Assembly: GCA_000421325.1 (NCBI GenBank)
Contig: ATWQ01000017.1
Location: forward strand, 1 to 37,330
Direction: 5' to 3'
DNA: 37,330 nt
Origin: an alpha proteobacterium SCGC AAA536-K22
GTDB lineage: Bacteria; Pseudomonadota; Alphaproteobacteria; Puniceispirillales; Marisalimonadaceae
Position 1 is the stretch's first letter. Every line of letters starts with the position of its first letter. The notes below the pieces were generated by a model that was given only the letters and a program-made list of their open reading frames with translations, was not told where the DNA came from and did not search any database. The position numbers were made by a program, and so were the translations under genes. Below are positions 5,583 through 13,111 of this stretch, piece by piece.

Positions 5583-8009
5583 ATGGAACAATTTATCTCT
5601 GCGTTTTTTCAATTATTTGAATTAACACACCTTATATTTTTGTTTGGTGGTACTTTACTTGGTCTTGTAGTAGGTATTTTACCAGGTTTAGGAGGAACTT
5701 CTGGATTAGCACTTGTATTACCATTTATATTTAATCTTGAACCATCCTATGCATTGGCTATGATGATTGGAGTATTGGCTCCTACTACTACCTCAGACAC
5801 ATTTCCGGCAGTATTAATGGGTATCCCTGGCACTGCTGGTTCTCAAGCTACTGTTATGGATGGCTTTCCTCTGTCTAAAAAAGGAATGGCTGCTAGAGCT
5901 CTAAGTGCAGCATTTTGTTCTTCTTTAATGGGGGGTATTTTTGGTGCCTTAATCTTATCAATTTCTATTTATTATGCCATACCAATAATAATGGCTTTCG
6001 GATTTGGTGAACAATTTTTACTTATTATTCTTGCTCTTTTAATGGTCGGTGCTCTGACTGGTGAAAATTTTGTAAAAGGCGTGACTGCTTGTATTATAGG
6101 TTTGATAATTGGTTCTATTGGTTCAGCTCCAATTACTGGTGATCCAAGATTTACATTTGGCACTCTTTATTTAATAGAGGGTGTACCAATTGTAATTGTT
6201 GGTCTAGGCTTGTTTGCTATACCTGAAATCATAGGACTTCTTGACACTAAGGGGGCTATAGCAAAATCATTAAAAAATGAAAGAGGATGGTTTCGTGGTA
6301 TTAAAGATGTTTTTAAAAATTGGTTTCTTGTAATCCGTTGCTCTGCCATTGGCTGCATGGTTGGCGCATTACCCGGTTTAGGTGGTACTGTTGTAGACTG
6401 GATTGCATATAGTCACTTAAAACAAACTGCAAAGGAAACTTCAAATATAGGAAAAGGTGATATCAGAGGTGTTATAGCACCAGAATCTGCAAATAATGCG
6501 AAAGAAGGTGGCGCTTTAATACCTACACTGCTTTTTGGAATACCTGGCTCTGGAAATAAGGTTTTACTCCTAGGTGGGTTTATTTTAATCGGTATTGAAC
6601 CAGGTATAGAAATGGTAACCACTCACTTAGACCTAACGTACCTTATGATTTGGTCTTTAGCACTTGCAAATATACTAGGTGCTGGATTGTGCATCGGATT
6701 TGCATCACATATTTCTAAATTAACACTGACTACCGATTCAGATGCTTTGGGTGTGGAAAATATTACACTGCCATTAACACATTCTAAAATATATACATAT
6801 TTAGCAAATCATAAAAAAGAAAAACAAAGATCTAAGTCAAATTTTCCCAAAAAATTAATTACAGATGTAGATGAAAATCATTCAATTAATGGACGAGGTT
6901 CTAAGTCTATAAATATGAATTACGAATTAGTTTGGGATAATATTTTAGATCCTGAAACCTTAATTAGAGTTTTACCAGGTTCCAAAGATATACAAATAAA
7001 AGAACCACACTTATATACAGGCGAAATTAATATTAACTTTGGTCCAATTACAGGAAAATATGACTTTTCAGTTCAGTTAACAGATCTAGTAAAACCAATT
7101 AGTTTTAAATTAAAAGGGAGTGCAACTGGAAGTCTCGGAAGTGCAACAGGTAAAGGCAAAATAACACTAGTTAGATATTATATACTTGCACCTGTAATGA
7201 TAGTTTTAATTTTTTTTGCTACATTCAATTTCAATAGAGATTGGTATGATTTTATTGGATTGCTTGGTTTTGGGCTAATAGGAATAACTTTTAAGGCATT
7301 TGGATGGTCTAGACCTGCTTTATTAATAGGTTTCTTTCTTTCTACTAAAGTTGAATTACTTAGTTATCAGACACAAGCAGTTTACGGATTAACTTTTCTT
7401 ACTAGACCAGTATCAATTATTCTTATAGTTTTATGTTTTGGAACAATTTTATTGCTTTTAAGACAAAAATTTAAACAAAGTTATACTTCAAGTGCATTAA
7501 AAAATAAAAAAAATCAAATTTACTATGTATTAATTTTACTTGTTTTACCGTTATTGATGATTTCAGTAATATCGTCTTTGGATTATAGGGCAAGTTTATA
7601 TCCTATTAGTCTATGTGTTATTTCAATAATACTTTTGATGATTATATTTTTTGTAAAAATTATTGACTATAATGAACATCCTTTATTAAACAATTCGATT
7701 GTTAAATTTGTAAATATGAATATTTATGAACAGAATAGTGGCTTTAATAATCAATTTTCCTATTACTTAAGCTTTATAGGCTACTTAATAATGAATTTTG
7801 TTGTGGGCTTTCCAATAGCCTCTGTTATTTTTATTAATACTTTCATTCTTTTTCATGATAAAAGAGATTATAAAATTGCAATTATAATTTCTCTTATATT
7901 ATTGTTAGTTCTTTGGTTTTTGTCATTTATGTTGACACTCCAATTTCCTAATGGTCTTATTGATATGATAATCGATTTGCCATGGTGGTTAGGTGGCAGC
8001 TTAAACTAA
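5583..8009 (+). CDS. TctA-TctB fusion permease with an inserted CoxG-like domain
   Basis: An 808-residue inner-membrane protein, far longer than ordinary TctA (about 500). Residues 1-382 are the TctA core: GILPGLGGTSG (31-41), IPGTAGSQATVMDGFPLSKKG (81-101), GALPGLGG (261-268) and GDIRGVIAPESANNAKEGG (292-310). Residues about 384-530 are a soluble insertion; 436-530 match CoxG-type SRPBCC proteins (VWDNILDPETLIRVLPG, INFGPITGKYDF, KLKGSATGSLGSATGKGKITL). Residues 531-626 resume TctA helices (DFIGLLGFGLIGITF, FLTRPVSIILI). Residues about 645-795 look like a TctB unit: four or five helices ending in LQFPNGLIDMI. No separate tctB gene exists here, which supports the fusion. The ATG at 5583 has no clear ribosome site and follows a hairpin. 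It works with the TctC protein upstream as a secondary uptake system. Confidence 0.85.
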   Translation: MEQFISAFFQLFELTHLIFLFGGTLLGLVVGILPGLGGTSGLALVLPFIFNLEPSYALAMMIGVLAPTTTSDTFPAVLMGIPGTAGSQATVMDGFPLSKKGMAARALSAAFCSSLMGGIFGALILSISIYYAIPIIMAFGFGEQFLLIILALLMVGALTGENFVKGVTACIIGLIIGSIGSAPITGDPRFTFGTLYLIEGVPIVIVGLGLFAIPEIIGLLDTKGAIAKSLKNERGWFRGIKDVFKNWFLVIRCSAIGCMVGALPGLGGTVVDWIAYSHLKQTAKETSNIGKGDIRGVIAPESANNAKEGGALIPTLLFGIPGSGNKVLLLGGFILIGIEPGIEMVTTHLDLTYLMIWSLALANILGAGLCIGFASHISKLTLTTDSDALGVENITLPLTHSKIYTYLANHKKEKQRSKSNFPKKLITDVDENHSINGRGSKSINMNYELVWDNILDPETLIRVLPGSKDIQIKEPHLYTGEININFGPITGKYDFSVQLTDLVKPISFKLKGSATGSLGSATGKGKITLVRYYILAPVMIVLIFFATFNFNRDWYDFIGLLGFGLIGITFKAFGWSRPALLIGFFLSTKVELLSYQTQAVYGLTFLTRPVSIILIVLCFGTILLLLRQKFKQSYTSSALKNKKNQIYYVLILLVLPLLMISVISSLDYRASLYPISLCVISIILLMIIFFVKIIDYNEHPLLNNSIVKFVNMNIYEQNSGFNNQFSYYLSFIGYLIMNFVVGFPIASVIFINTFILFHDKRDYKIAIIISLILLLVLWFLSFMLTLQFPNGLIDMIIDLPWWLGGSLN
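6891..7172 (+). other. CoxG-like (SRPBCC) domain inside the permease
   Basis: Codons 437-530 of the permease. The order of motifs follows the CoxG family: a first strand (NGRGSKSINM), VWDNILDPETL, LPGSKDI, a GPITGKYDFSVQLTDL strand pair, and the Gly/Ala-rich GSATGSLGSATGKGKITL strand. The usual C-terminal helix of CoxG is not seen; the chain goes straight into a membrane helix (YYILAPVMIVLIFF). Known CoxG proteins bind hydrophobic ligands or recruit CO dehydrogenase to the membrane. Its job in a transporter is unknown. Confidence 0.72.
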
Positions 8010-8025
8010 ATTCCTGAAGTACAAA

Positions 8026-8820
8026 ATGTCTAAAAAACCTTTCCCTAATTTACCATTTATAAAAAGAGATAATAAACCTAGAGAAACTGGTATAAACTAT
8101 GTAAGATCACCTGTAATTGTCGGTAAATCTATAGAAGACTATCTTGAAGCATACGGGGATATGGTTGACATATTGAAGCTTTCAGGAAAACAAGCGGCTC
8201 AAATTAATGAAAATTCATTAATTGATTTCATTTCTACATGTAAAAAATTCAATGTCATGGTTTCTATAGGTAATCCTGTCATGGACGTTGCTTTAATAGG
8301 TGGTAGAAAAGCTGTTGATGATTATATAAATAAATGTGTAGATTTAGGTGTTGATATAATTGAAATATCGAGTATTGCTCGATCAATTGATGATGACGTT
8401 GTTTGTACATTAATTGAAAAAGTTTCTAAGAAAGGTATTAAAGTCCTTAATGAAATCGGTGTGGCTTTTGCTCACTCTGAAGTAAATGAAGAATCTATCT
8501 TTGTACAAAGATTAATAAATCAATCAAAAAAATTTCTCAATGCGGGCTCGTGGAAGATCTTGTTAGAATCTGAGGGATTAACAGAAAATATGAATAAAGA
8601 AAATTATAGATGGAATATTATTGACAGGATTATTAGCCCTCTAAAATTATCCCAGTTTATGGTTGAAGCAGATGATCAAGATGTCTTTTGTAAATATATA
8701 GAAATTTATGGCCCAAATGTTAATATGATGATCGATTATTCACGTCTCTTGAAAATGGAGGACGCGAGAATTGGTTATGGTCCCTCACAATTTCTTTGGG
8801 GGAAAGTCGTAAAATATTAG
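8026..8820 (+). CDS. ComA-like (phosphosulfolactate synthase family) TIM-barrel enzyme, copy B
   Basis: A 264-residue protein of the same family as the gene at 2194-3045 but strongly diverged from it. Landmarks: EDYLEAYGDMVDILKLSG (37-54, barrel lysine K51), VDIIEISSIARSI (109-121, like the EISDGS strand of ComA), KVLNEIGV (139-146, like the TEVGKK strand), WKILLESEGLTEN (176-188, like the EGRESG strand), FMVEADDQDVF (211-221) and YGPNVNMMIDYSRLLKMEDARIGYGP (228-253), which fits the family's FGPNVNLGNI...LE.LR.GLRGD ending. It lies 16 bases after the permease gene and is the last gene of the tctC operon, so it should act on the imported compound or its product. The ribosome site is weak. Base usage matches the AT-rich backbone, unlike copy A. 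True substrate unknown. Confidence 0.73.
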   Translation: MSKKPFPNLPFIKRDNKPRETGINYVRSPVIVGKSIEDYLEAYGDMVDILKLSGKQAAQINENSLIDFISTCKKFNVMVSIGNPVMDVALIGGRKAVDDYINKCVDLGVDIIEISSIARSIDDDVVCTLIEKVSKKGIKVLNEIGVAFAHSEVNEESIFVQRLINQSKKFLNAGSWKILLESEGLTENMNKENYRWNIIDRIISPLKLSQFMVEADDQDVFCKYIEIYGPNVNMMIDYSRLLKMEDARIGYGPSQFLWGKVVKY

Positions 8821-8855
8821 ATAATTACAAGTAAAAAAAGACACTTTTTAGAAAG

Positions 8856-8921
8856 TAACCTGTCACACTCAAAGAAATAACCTGTCACACTCAAGGGCAT
8901 AACCTGTCACCCTCTGAAAAA
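8856..8921. repeat. Three tandem 22-bp repeats (iteron-like)
   Basis: Three exact-period units begin at 8856, 8878 and 8900, each opening with TAACCTGTCAC; the first two also share ACTCAA, the third is more diverged. Exact phasing at about two helical turns suggests binding sites for a recombinase, transposase or replication-type protein, as seen at the ends of some insertion sequences. No such gene is left nearby. Confidence 0.85.
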
Positions 8922-8924
8922 TCT

Positions 8925-8946
8925 ACAAGACACTTACAAGACACTT
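8925..8946. repeat. Two tandem copies of ACAAGACACTT
   Basis: Perfect 11-bp direct repeats at 8925-8935 and 8936-8946; the second overlaps the start of the right 92-bp repeat copy. Related motifs occur at 1867-1877 and, as ACTAGACAG/ACTAGGCACTT, between 2100 and 2193. The 11-bp period fits side-by-side protein sites on one face of the helix. Confidence 0.75.
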
Positions 8947-9024
8947 TTATGCTTTTTGGGGGTAATTTTGACCTAATTTTACTGTTTATAATCAGAGTAT
9001 ATTCCGACCATCTTCTGACAAGGT
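8933..9024. repeat. 92-bp imperfect direct repeat, right copy
   Basis: Partner of 1864-1955 with about 79 of 92 identical positions in an ungapped alignment counted by eye. It lies 78 bases from the CCA end of tRNA-Lys, a spacing nearly the same as that between the left copy and the tRNA-like remnant. Together they look like the flank of a tRNA attachment region duplicated by integration. Confidence 0.8.
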
Positions 9025-9102
9025 GTTCTAAATTAGGTAATGTTTTCAATGAGTTGTTGGCTAAGTCATTGTATTTGTTACCACTATTCAAATTGGGAAA
9101 AG

Positions 9103-9178
9103 TGGTGAGCGCGACAGGATTCGAACCTGTGACCCATTGATTAAAAGTCAATTGCTCTACCAACTGAGCTACGCGCCC
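9103..9178 (-). tRNA. tRNA-Lys (anticodon TTT)
   Basis: A complete 76-base cloverleaf: acceptor GGGCGCG/CGCGCTC (one G-T pair), D-arm GCTC-AGTTGGTA-GAGC, anticodon arm ATTGA-CTTTTAA-TCAAT with anticodon TTT at 9145-9143, variable GGGTC, T-arm ACAGG-TTCGAAT-CCTGT, A73 and an encoded CCA. It reads leftwards, away from coaD, and its 3' flank carries the repeats described above, which makes it the likely integration target of the accessory block. Confidence 0.97.
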
Positions 9179-9198
9179 TTAAACAAAAATGAAACTAT

Positions 9199-9220
9199 TT
9201 GATTATACTATTATAATCAA
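9199..9220 (-). promoter_or_regulatory. Inverted repeat holding possible -10 of tRNA-Lys
   Basis: TTGATTATA and TATAATCAA (9 bp each) flank a four-base loop. On the minus strand TATAAT occurs twice; the one at 9207-9202 would start RNA about 17 bases before the mature tRNA 5' end. No convincing -35 is seen. It may also act as a weak end signal for coaD. Confidence 0.35.
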
Positions 9221-9248
9221 GTTTTAAGTTTGAAAATAACTGTTTTTT

Positions 9249-9752
9249 TTATTTTCTTTTCTTTTCAATAGCTTTTGCGACATTTGAAGGTACAAAAGAA
9301 GAAATATCTCCCTCTAAAAGGGCTATTTCTTTTACAAATCTTGAAGCAACAAACTGATGTCTTTCTGAGGCAGTTAAAAAAACAGTTTCAATATCATTAG
9401 CTAGCCTTGCATTCATTCCAGCCATTTGAAATTCATAGTCAAAATCTGATACTGCTCTTAAACCTCTTATAATCATTGTTACATAATTAGATCTTGCAAA
9501 ATCAATAAGCAAGTTATCAAAACTTTTAACCTTTATCTCACCCAATTTTCTTGTAGATTTAGCATTAGTAGTATCTATAGCTTTTTCAATAAGAGATTTT
9601 CTTTGGGAAATATCAAAAAAAGGATTTTTACCAATATTTTCCGCCACACCTATTATTAAAACATCACAAAGTGAACTTGCTCTATAGATAATATCTAAAT
9701 GACCATTAGTTACAGGATCAAATGTTCCAGGATATAAAGCTATTCTTTTCAA
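9249..9752 (-). CDS. coaD: Phosphopantetheine adenylyltransferase
   Basis: A 167-residue cytosolic enzyme that adenylates 4'-phosphopantetheine to dephospho-CoA, the fourth step from pantothenate to CoA. It has the nucleotidyltransferase motif GTFDPVTNGHLDI (9-21, with H18), IIRGLRAVSDFDYEFQMAGMN in the middle, and the SERHQFVASRFVKEIA segment near the C-terminus. Length is typical of the family. The start is TTG at 9752 with GAGG seven bases upstream; no in-frame ATG exists at the N-terminus. It follows gyrA by 17 bases in the same direction and is probably cotranscribed with it. Confidence 0.96.
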   Translation of the reverse strand: MKRIALYPGTFDPVTNGHLDIIYRASSLCDVLIIGVAENIGKNPFFDISQRKSLIEKAIDTTNAKSTRKLGEIKVKSFDNLLIDFARSNYVTMIIRGLRAVSDFDYEFQMAGMNARLANDIETVFLTASERHQFVASRFVKEIALLEGDISSFVPSNVAKAIEKKRK

Positions 9753-9769
9753 ACAAAAACCTCGGTTAT

Positions 9770-12391
9770 TTATTTATTTTCTGTTTCATTACTATTATCT
9801 TTATTTTCAATTACAGCTTCTGTATTTTCTTCATCTTGCTCATCATCACTTTCACTTAACAATGCAACTGAAACTACCTTTTCGCCTTCATCAACGTCAA
9901 ACAACCTAACACCTTGTGTTTTTCTGCCTGCAACCCTTATAGAATCCCCCTCACCTCCATGAACGCGTATTCTTATTAATTTGCCTGAATTAGTTACAAG
10001 CATTATTTGATCATCTTCAGAAGCCACATAAGACGCAACAACAGGACCATTTCTTGTTGAGCATTCAATATTAGCTACACCTTGACCTCCCCTGTTAGTC
10101 ATCCTATAGTCTTCAACGGGTGTTCGTTTTCCAAATCCATTTTCAGTAACAGAAAGTATGAATCTTTTTTCTAAATTAGGTATTAATGACATTGATACGA
10201 CAAAATCATTAGGCTTTAACCTAATTCCCCTTACTCCTGACGATCCCCTTCCTACAAACACTCTTACATCATGAACATCAAACCTTATTGCCTTGCCTAA
10301 TCTGGTTGCTAAAAGAATATTGTCTTTATCACCACACGGAATAACTGAAACTAATTCATCTTTTTCATTTAACTTCATTGCAATTTTACCGTTTTGCCTA
10401 ATATTTGTAAAATCACTAAGTTGATTTCTTCGAATATTTCCATTTTTAGTAGCAAAGATAATTTGTAGATTCTGCCATGTTTCTTCATCTTCAGGCATAG
10501 GCATTACAGTATGTATATTTTCACCTTGATCAATAGGTAACAAATTAATCATCGGTTTACCTAAGGCTTGAGGAGCAGAATCAGGGAGTTTGTAGCACTT
10601 TAACTGATAAACCATACCTGATGAAGTGAAAAACAAGATTGGTGTGTGAGTGTTTGTTACAAAAAGAGACGTTACAGTATCCTCGTCTCTCATCTTCATA
10701 CCAGCCCTTCCTTTTCCACCTCTTCTTTGGGCTTTGTAGGTAGATAGTGAAACTCGTTTGATATAACCTCTATGACTTACTGTTACAACCATGTCCTCTT
10801 TTTGGATAAGATCTTCATCATCATGGTCTACTGCGCTATCATTAATCTCAGTTCGCCTATCATCATCAATGCGACCTAAAACTTCATCAAGTTCAGTTTG
10901 TATTAGGTTAGTTAATTTATTTTTATCAGATAGAATTATTAAATACTCATTAATTTGTTCAGATAATTCCTGAGTTTCTTTTTCTAGTTTATTTCTTTCC
11001 ATACCTGTAAGTCTTTGCAACCTTAAGTCTAAAATTGCCTTGGCTTGAACAACAGACAAGGTGTAGTGATCATTAACAATTTGATGATTTGGATCATCAA
11101 TTAACTTTATAAAGGCTTCAACTTCTTTGACAGGCCAAGATTTTGAGCATAATTGATTACGTGCACTCTCTGGATCAGTAGAAGATTTAATAAGGTCTAT
11201 TATTGTGTCAATGCTTGTTATAGCGACCATTAATCCAGCTAATATGTGAGCTCTATTTCTTGCTTTATTAAGAAGAAACTTGGTTCTTCTTGTTATAACT
11301 TCAAATCTGAAATCTATAAAAGCTTTAAGAATTTCAATAAGTCCCATTTGCTTAGGCTGCCCATGGTCTAAAGCTAGCATGTTTACTGGAAAACTAGTTT
11401 GTAGCCTTGTATGTCTCCACAATTGATTTAAAACCACATCCCCTTGAATATCCTTTTTTATTTCAATTACAATTCTCATACCATTTCTATCAGATTCGTC
11501 CCTTAAATCAGAGATTCCTTCAATTGTTTTATCTCTAATCAATTCTCCAATTTTTTCCAAAACTAGAGCTTTATTAACTTGAAATGGTATTTCTGTAATT
11601 ACGATCATTTCACGATCAGCATTTTTACCCGTTTGAATAATCTCTGCTCTAGAACGCATGATTATACTTCCTCTGCCAGACTTAAAAGCTTCCCTAATAC
11701 CTGACCTGCCCATTATTAGAGCAGCTGTAGGAAAATCTGGTCCAGGAATTATTTCCATCAGTTCTTCTAAACTTAATTCTGGATTGTCTATTAGAGCCTT
11801 ACACGCTCTGACTACTTCACCTGGATTATGAGGAGGTATATTAGTTGCCATACCTACCGCAATACCACCAGCCCCATTAACTAGCATATTTGGAAATTCT
11901 GCAGGCAAAACAGAGGGTTCTGACTGAGTCTCATCATAATTAGGAATATAGTCAATCGTATCTTTATCAATATCTCTTAATAAGCTCTCAGAAGATTTAG
12001 CTAATCTTGATTCTGTATACCTCATTGCCGCAGGGGGATCTCCATCCACAGAACCAAAATTACCTTGACCATCAACGAGCATCAATCTCATAGAAAAATC
12101 TTGGGCCATTCTCACCATTGAATCGTAAATAGCTGTGTCTCCATGAGGATGGTAATTACCCATAACATCACCAACAACTCTTGCAGATTTTCGATAAGGC
12201 TTTGACCAATCATAACCACCTTCAATCATAGCATAAAGTATTCTTCTATGAACCGGTTTTAATCCATCTCTTACATCCGGCAAGGCTCTAGAAACTATTA
12301 CACTCATAGCATAATCCAGATAAGATTTTTTCATTTCGTCAGTAATAGAAATCAAAGATTGATTGGAAGGATTAATATTTTCTTCAGACAA
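9770..12391 (-). CDS. gyrA: DNA gyrase subunit A
   Basis: An 873-residue subunit of the type II topoisomerase that introduces negative supercoils; it forms the A2B2 enzyme with GyrB, encoded elsewhere. The breakage domain includes [30 protein letters not shown] (24-53), the quinolone-region [10 protein letters not shown] (81-90) and the catalytic tyrosine in AAMRYTE (Y125). The GyrA box QRRGGKG marks the C-terminal DNA-wrapping domain, and the chain ends in an acidic tail. T86 stands where E. coli has Ser83; D90 matches Asp87. The start is TTG at 12391 with GGAG eight bases upstream. It lies upstream of coaD and 111 bases after ssb, both in the same direction. Confidence 0.97.
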   Translation of the reverse strand: MSEENINPSNQSLISITDEMKKSYLDYAMSVIVSRALPDVRDGLKPVHRRILYAMIEGGYDWSKPYRKSARVVGDVMGNYHPHGDTAIYDSMVRMAQDFSMRLMLVDGQGNFGSVDGDPPAAMRYTESRLAKSSESLLRDIDKDTIDYIPNYDETQSEPSVLPAEFPNMLVNGAGGIAVGMATNIPPHNPGEVVRACKALIDNPELSLEELMEIIPGPDFPTAALIMGRSGIREAFKSGRGSIIMRSRAEIIQTGKNADREMIVITEIPFQVNKALVLEKIGELIRDKTIEGISDLRDESDRNGMRIVIEIKKDIQGDVVLNQLWRHTRLQTSFPVNMLALDHGQPKQMGLIEILKAFIDFRFEVITRRTKFLLNKARNRAHILAGLMVAITSIDTIIDLIKSSTDPESARNQLCSKSWPVKEVEAFIKLIDDPNHQIVNDHYTLSVVQAKAILDLRLQRLTGMERNKLEKETQELSEQINEYLIILSDKNKLTNLIQTELDEVLGRIDDDRRTEINDSAVDHDDEDLIQKEDMVVTVSHRGYIKRVSLSTYKAQRRGGKGRAGMKMRDEDTVTSLFVTNTHTPILFFTSSGMVYQLKCYKLPDSAPQALGKPMINLLPIDQGENIHTVMPMPEDEETWQNLQIIFATKNGNIRRNQLSDFTNIRQNGKIAMKLNEKDELVSVIPCGDKDNILLATRLGKAIRFDVHDVRVFVGRGSSGVRGIRLKPNDFVVSMSLIPNLEKRFILSVTENGFGKRTPVEDYRMTNRGGQGVANIECSTRNGPVVASYVASEDDQIMLVTNSGKLIRIRVHGGEGDSIRVAGRKTQGVRLFDVDEGEKVVSVALLSESDDEQDEENTEAVIENKDNSNETENK

Positions 12392-12502
12392 AAAAATGGC
12401 TCCAAGTTTTGTATATTAACATAAGATTACTACTAAATATTGTATATGTTTTTAATTTATATAACAATATGTATTATTTTGTATTATATATTGAAATTAT
12501 TT

Positions 12503-12964
12503 TTAAAAAGGTATTTCATCATCTAAATCAGACGCAATATTTGAAACTGAAGTTTCAGCTGACTGATCAATTTCAGATTTATTGTAATTATTACCATTTT
12601 GATTGTCTGGCCTAGATCCTAACAAAGTCAATTCACCTCTATATCTTTGAAGAACAACTTCGGTTGTATATTTTTCTTGTCCAGATTGCTGATCAGTCCA
12701 TTTTCTTGTTTGTAGTTGACCTTCTAAATAAACAGTACTTCCTTTTTTTAAGTATTGTTCTGCAATTTTACCTAATGCATCATTGAAAATTACAACTCTA
12801 TGCCACTCAGTTCTTTCTCTTTGTTCACCAGAATTTTTATCTTTCCATCTATCAGATGTGGCAATACTAAGTTGGACTATTTTATCACCATTTTGCATAG
12901 CTCTAATTTCAGGGTCTCGACCTAAATTGCCTACTAAAGTGACTTTATTAACACTTCCACTCAT
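12503..12964 (-). CDS. ssb: Single-stranded DNA-binding protein
   Basis: A 153-residue SSB that coats single-stranded DNA in replication, recombination and repair. Residues 1 to about 110 form the OB fold (SVNKVTLVGNLGRDPEIRAMQNGDKI, WHRVVIFN, GSTVYLEGQLQTRKW). A flexible Asn/Gln/Ser linker follows, and the chain ends with DDEIPF, the acidic tip that recruits partner proteins. It starts at ATG 12964 and is transcribed away from uvrA, with 147 bases between the two starts. That gap is the shared control region; the classical alphaproteobacterial LexA box (GTTC-N7-GTTC) is not visible in it. Confidence 0.97.
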   Translation of the reverse strand: MSGSVNKVTLVGNLGRDPEIRAMQNGDKIVQLSIATSDRWKDKNSGEQRERTEWHRVVIFNDALGKIAEQYLKKGSTVYLEGQLQTRKWTDQQSGQEKYTTEVVLQRYRGELTLLGSRPDNQNGNNYNKSEIDQSAETSVSNIASDLDDEIPF

Positions 12965-13111
12965 TATTTATACTCCACAAAAAAACAGACTACATTATAA
13001 AACAGTATTCCATTAAAAAAAAGAATAAATTAATCTTTTTTATTGACTTTTAAGGTATCAAAGTTAACTAAATGGAAAGTTAAATTCTTTTTATAAGGAC
13101 ATTTTAATCAC

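Larger units (their letters stand above)
1864..9178. mobile_element. Putative genomic island at tRNA-Lys, bounded by diverged direct repeats
   Basis: A block of five genes (two ComA-like enzymes, a LacI-type regulator, TctC and a TctAB fusion) sits between two copies of the same 92-bp sequence (1864-1955 and 8933-9024). Each copy is followed, about 75 bases further on, by a tRNA 3' end: intact tRNA-Lys on the right, a degraded tRNA-like sequence on the left. The two leftward genes are visibly less AT-rich than the surrounding backbone. No integrase or transposase gene remains. This is what a decayed or accreted tRNA-associated island would leave, but the boundaries are inferred and an ancient local duplication is an alternative. 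Confidence 0.5.

Noticed and set aside
8856-8921. A CRISPR array
   Set aside because: The three units are contiguous 22-mers without spacers, and no cas genes are present.
8949-9140. A 63-codon rightward open frame ending in SATGFEPVTH
   Set aside because: The end is the complement of tRNA-Lys, a well-known artefact.
8891-9163. A 90-codon leftward open frame across tRNA-Lys and the repeat
   Set aside because: Its first part is the tRNA read as protein. Only the WSEYTLIINSK part, shared with the left repeat, deserves attention, and it is reported as a repeat.
9770-12391. Quinolone-resistance mutation at T86 of GyrA
   Set aside because: A non-serine residue at this place is natural in many bacteria; without susceptible relatives it cannot be called a mutation.
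12409-12615. A 68-codon rightward open frame between gyrA and ssb
   Set aside because: Half of it lies antisense within ssb, the rest is low-complexity AT-rich sequence, and there is no ribosome site.
12965-13111. A LexA box controlling ssb and uvrA
   Set aside because: No GTTC-N7-GTTC pattern is visible in the shared upstream region.
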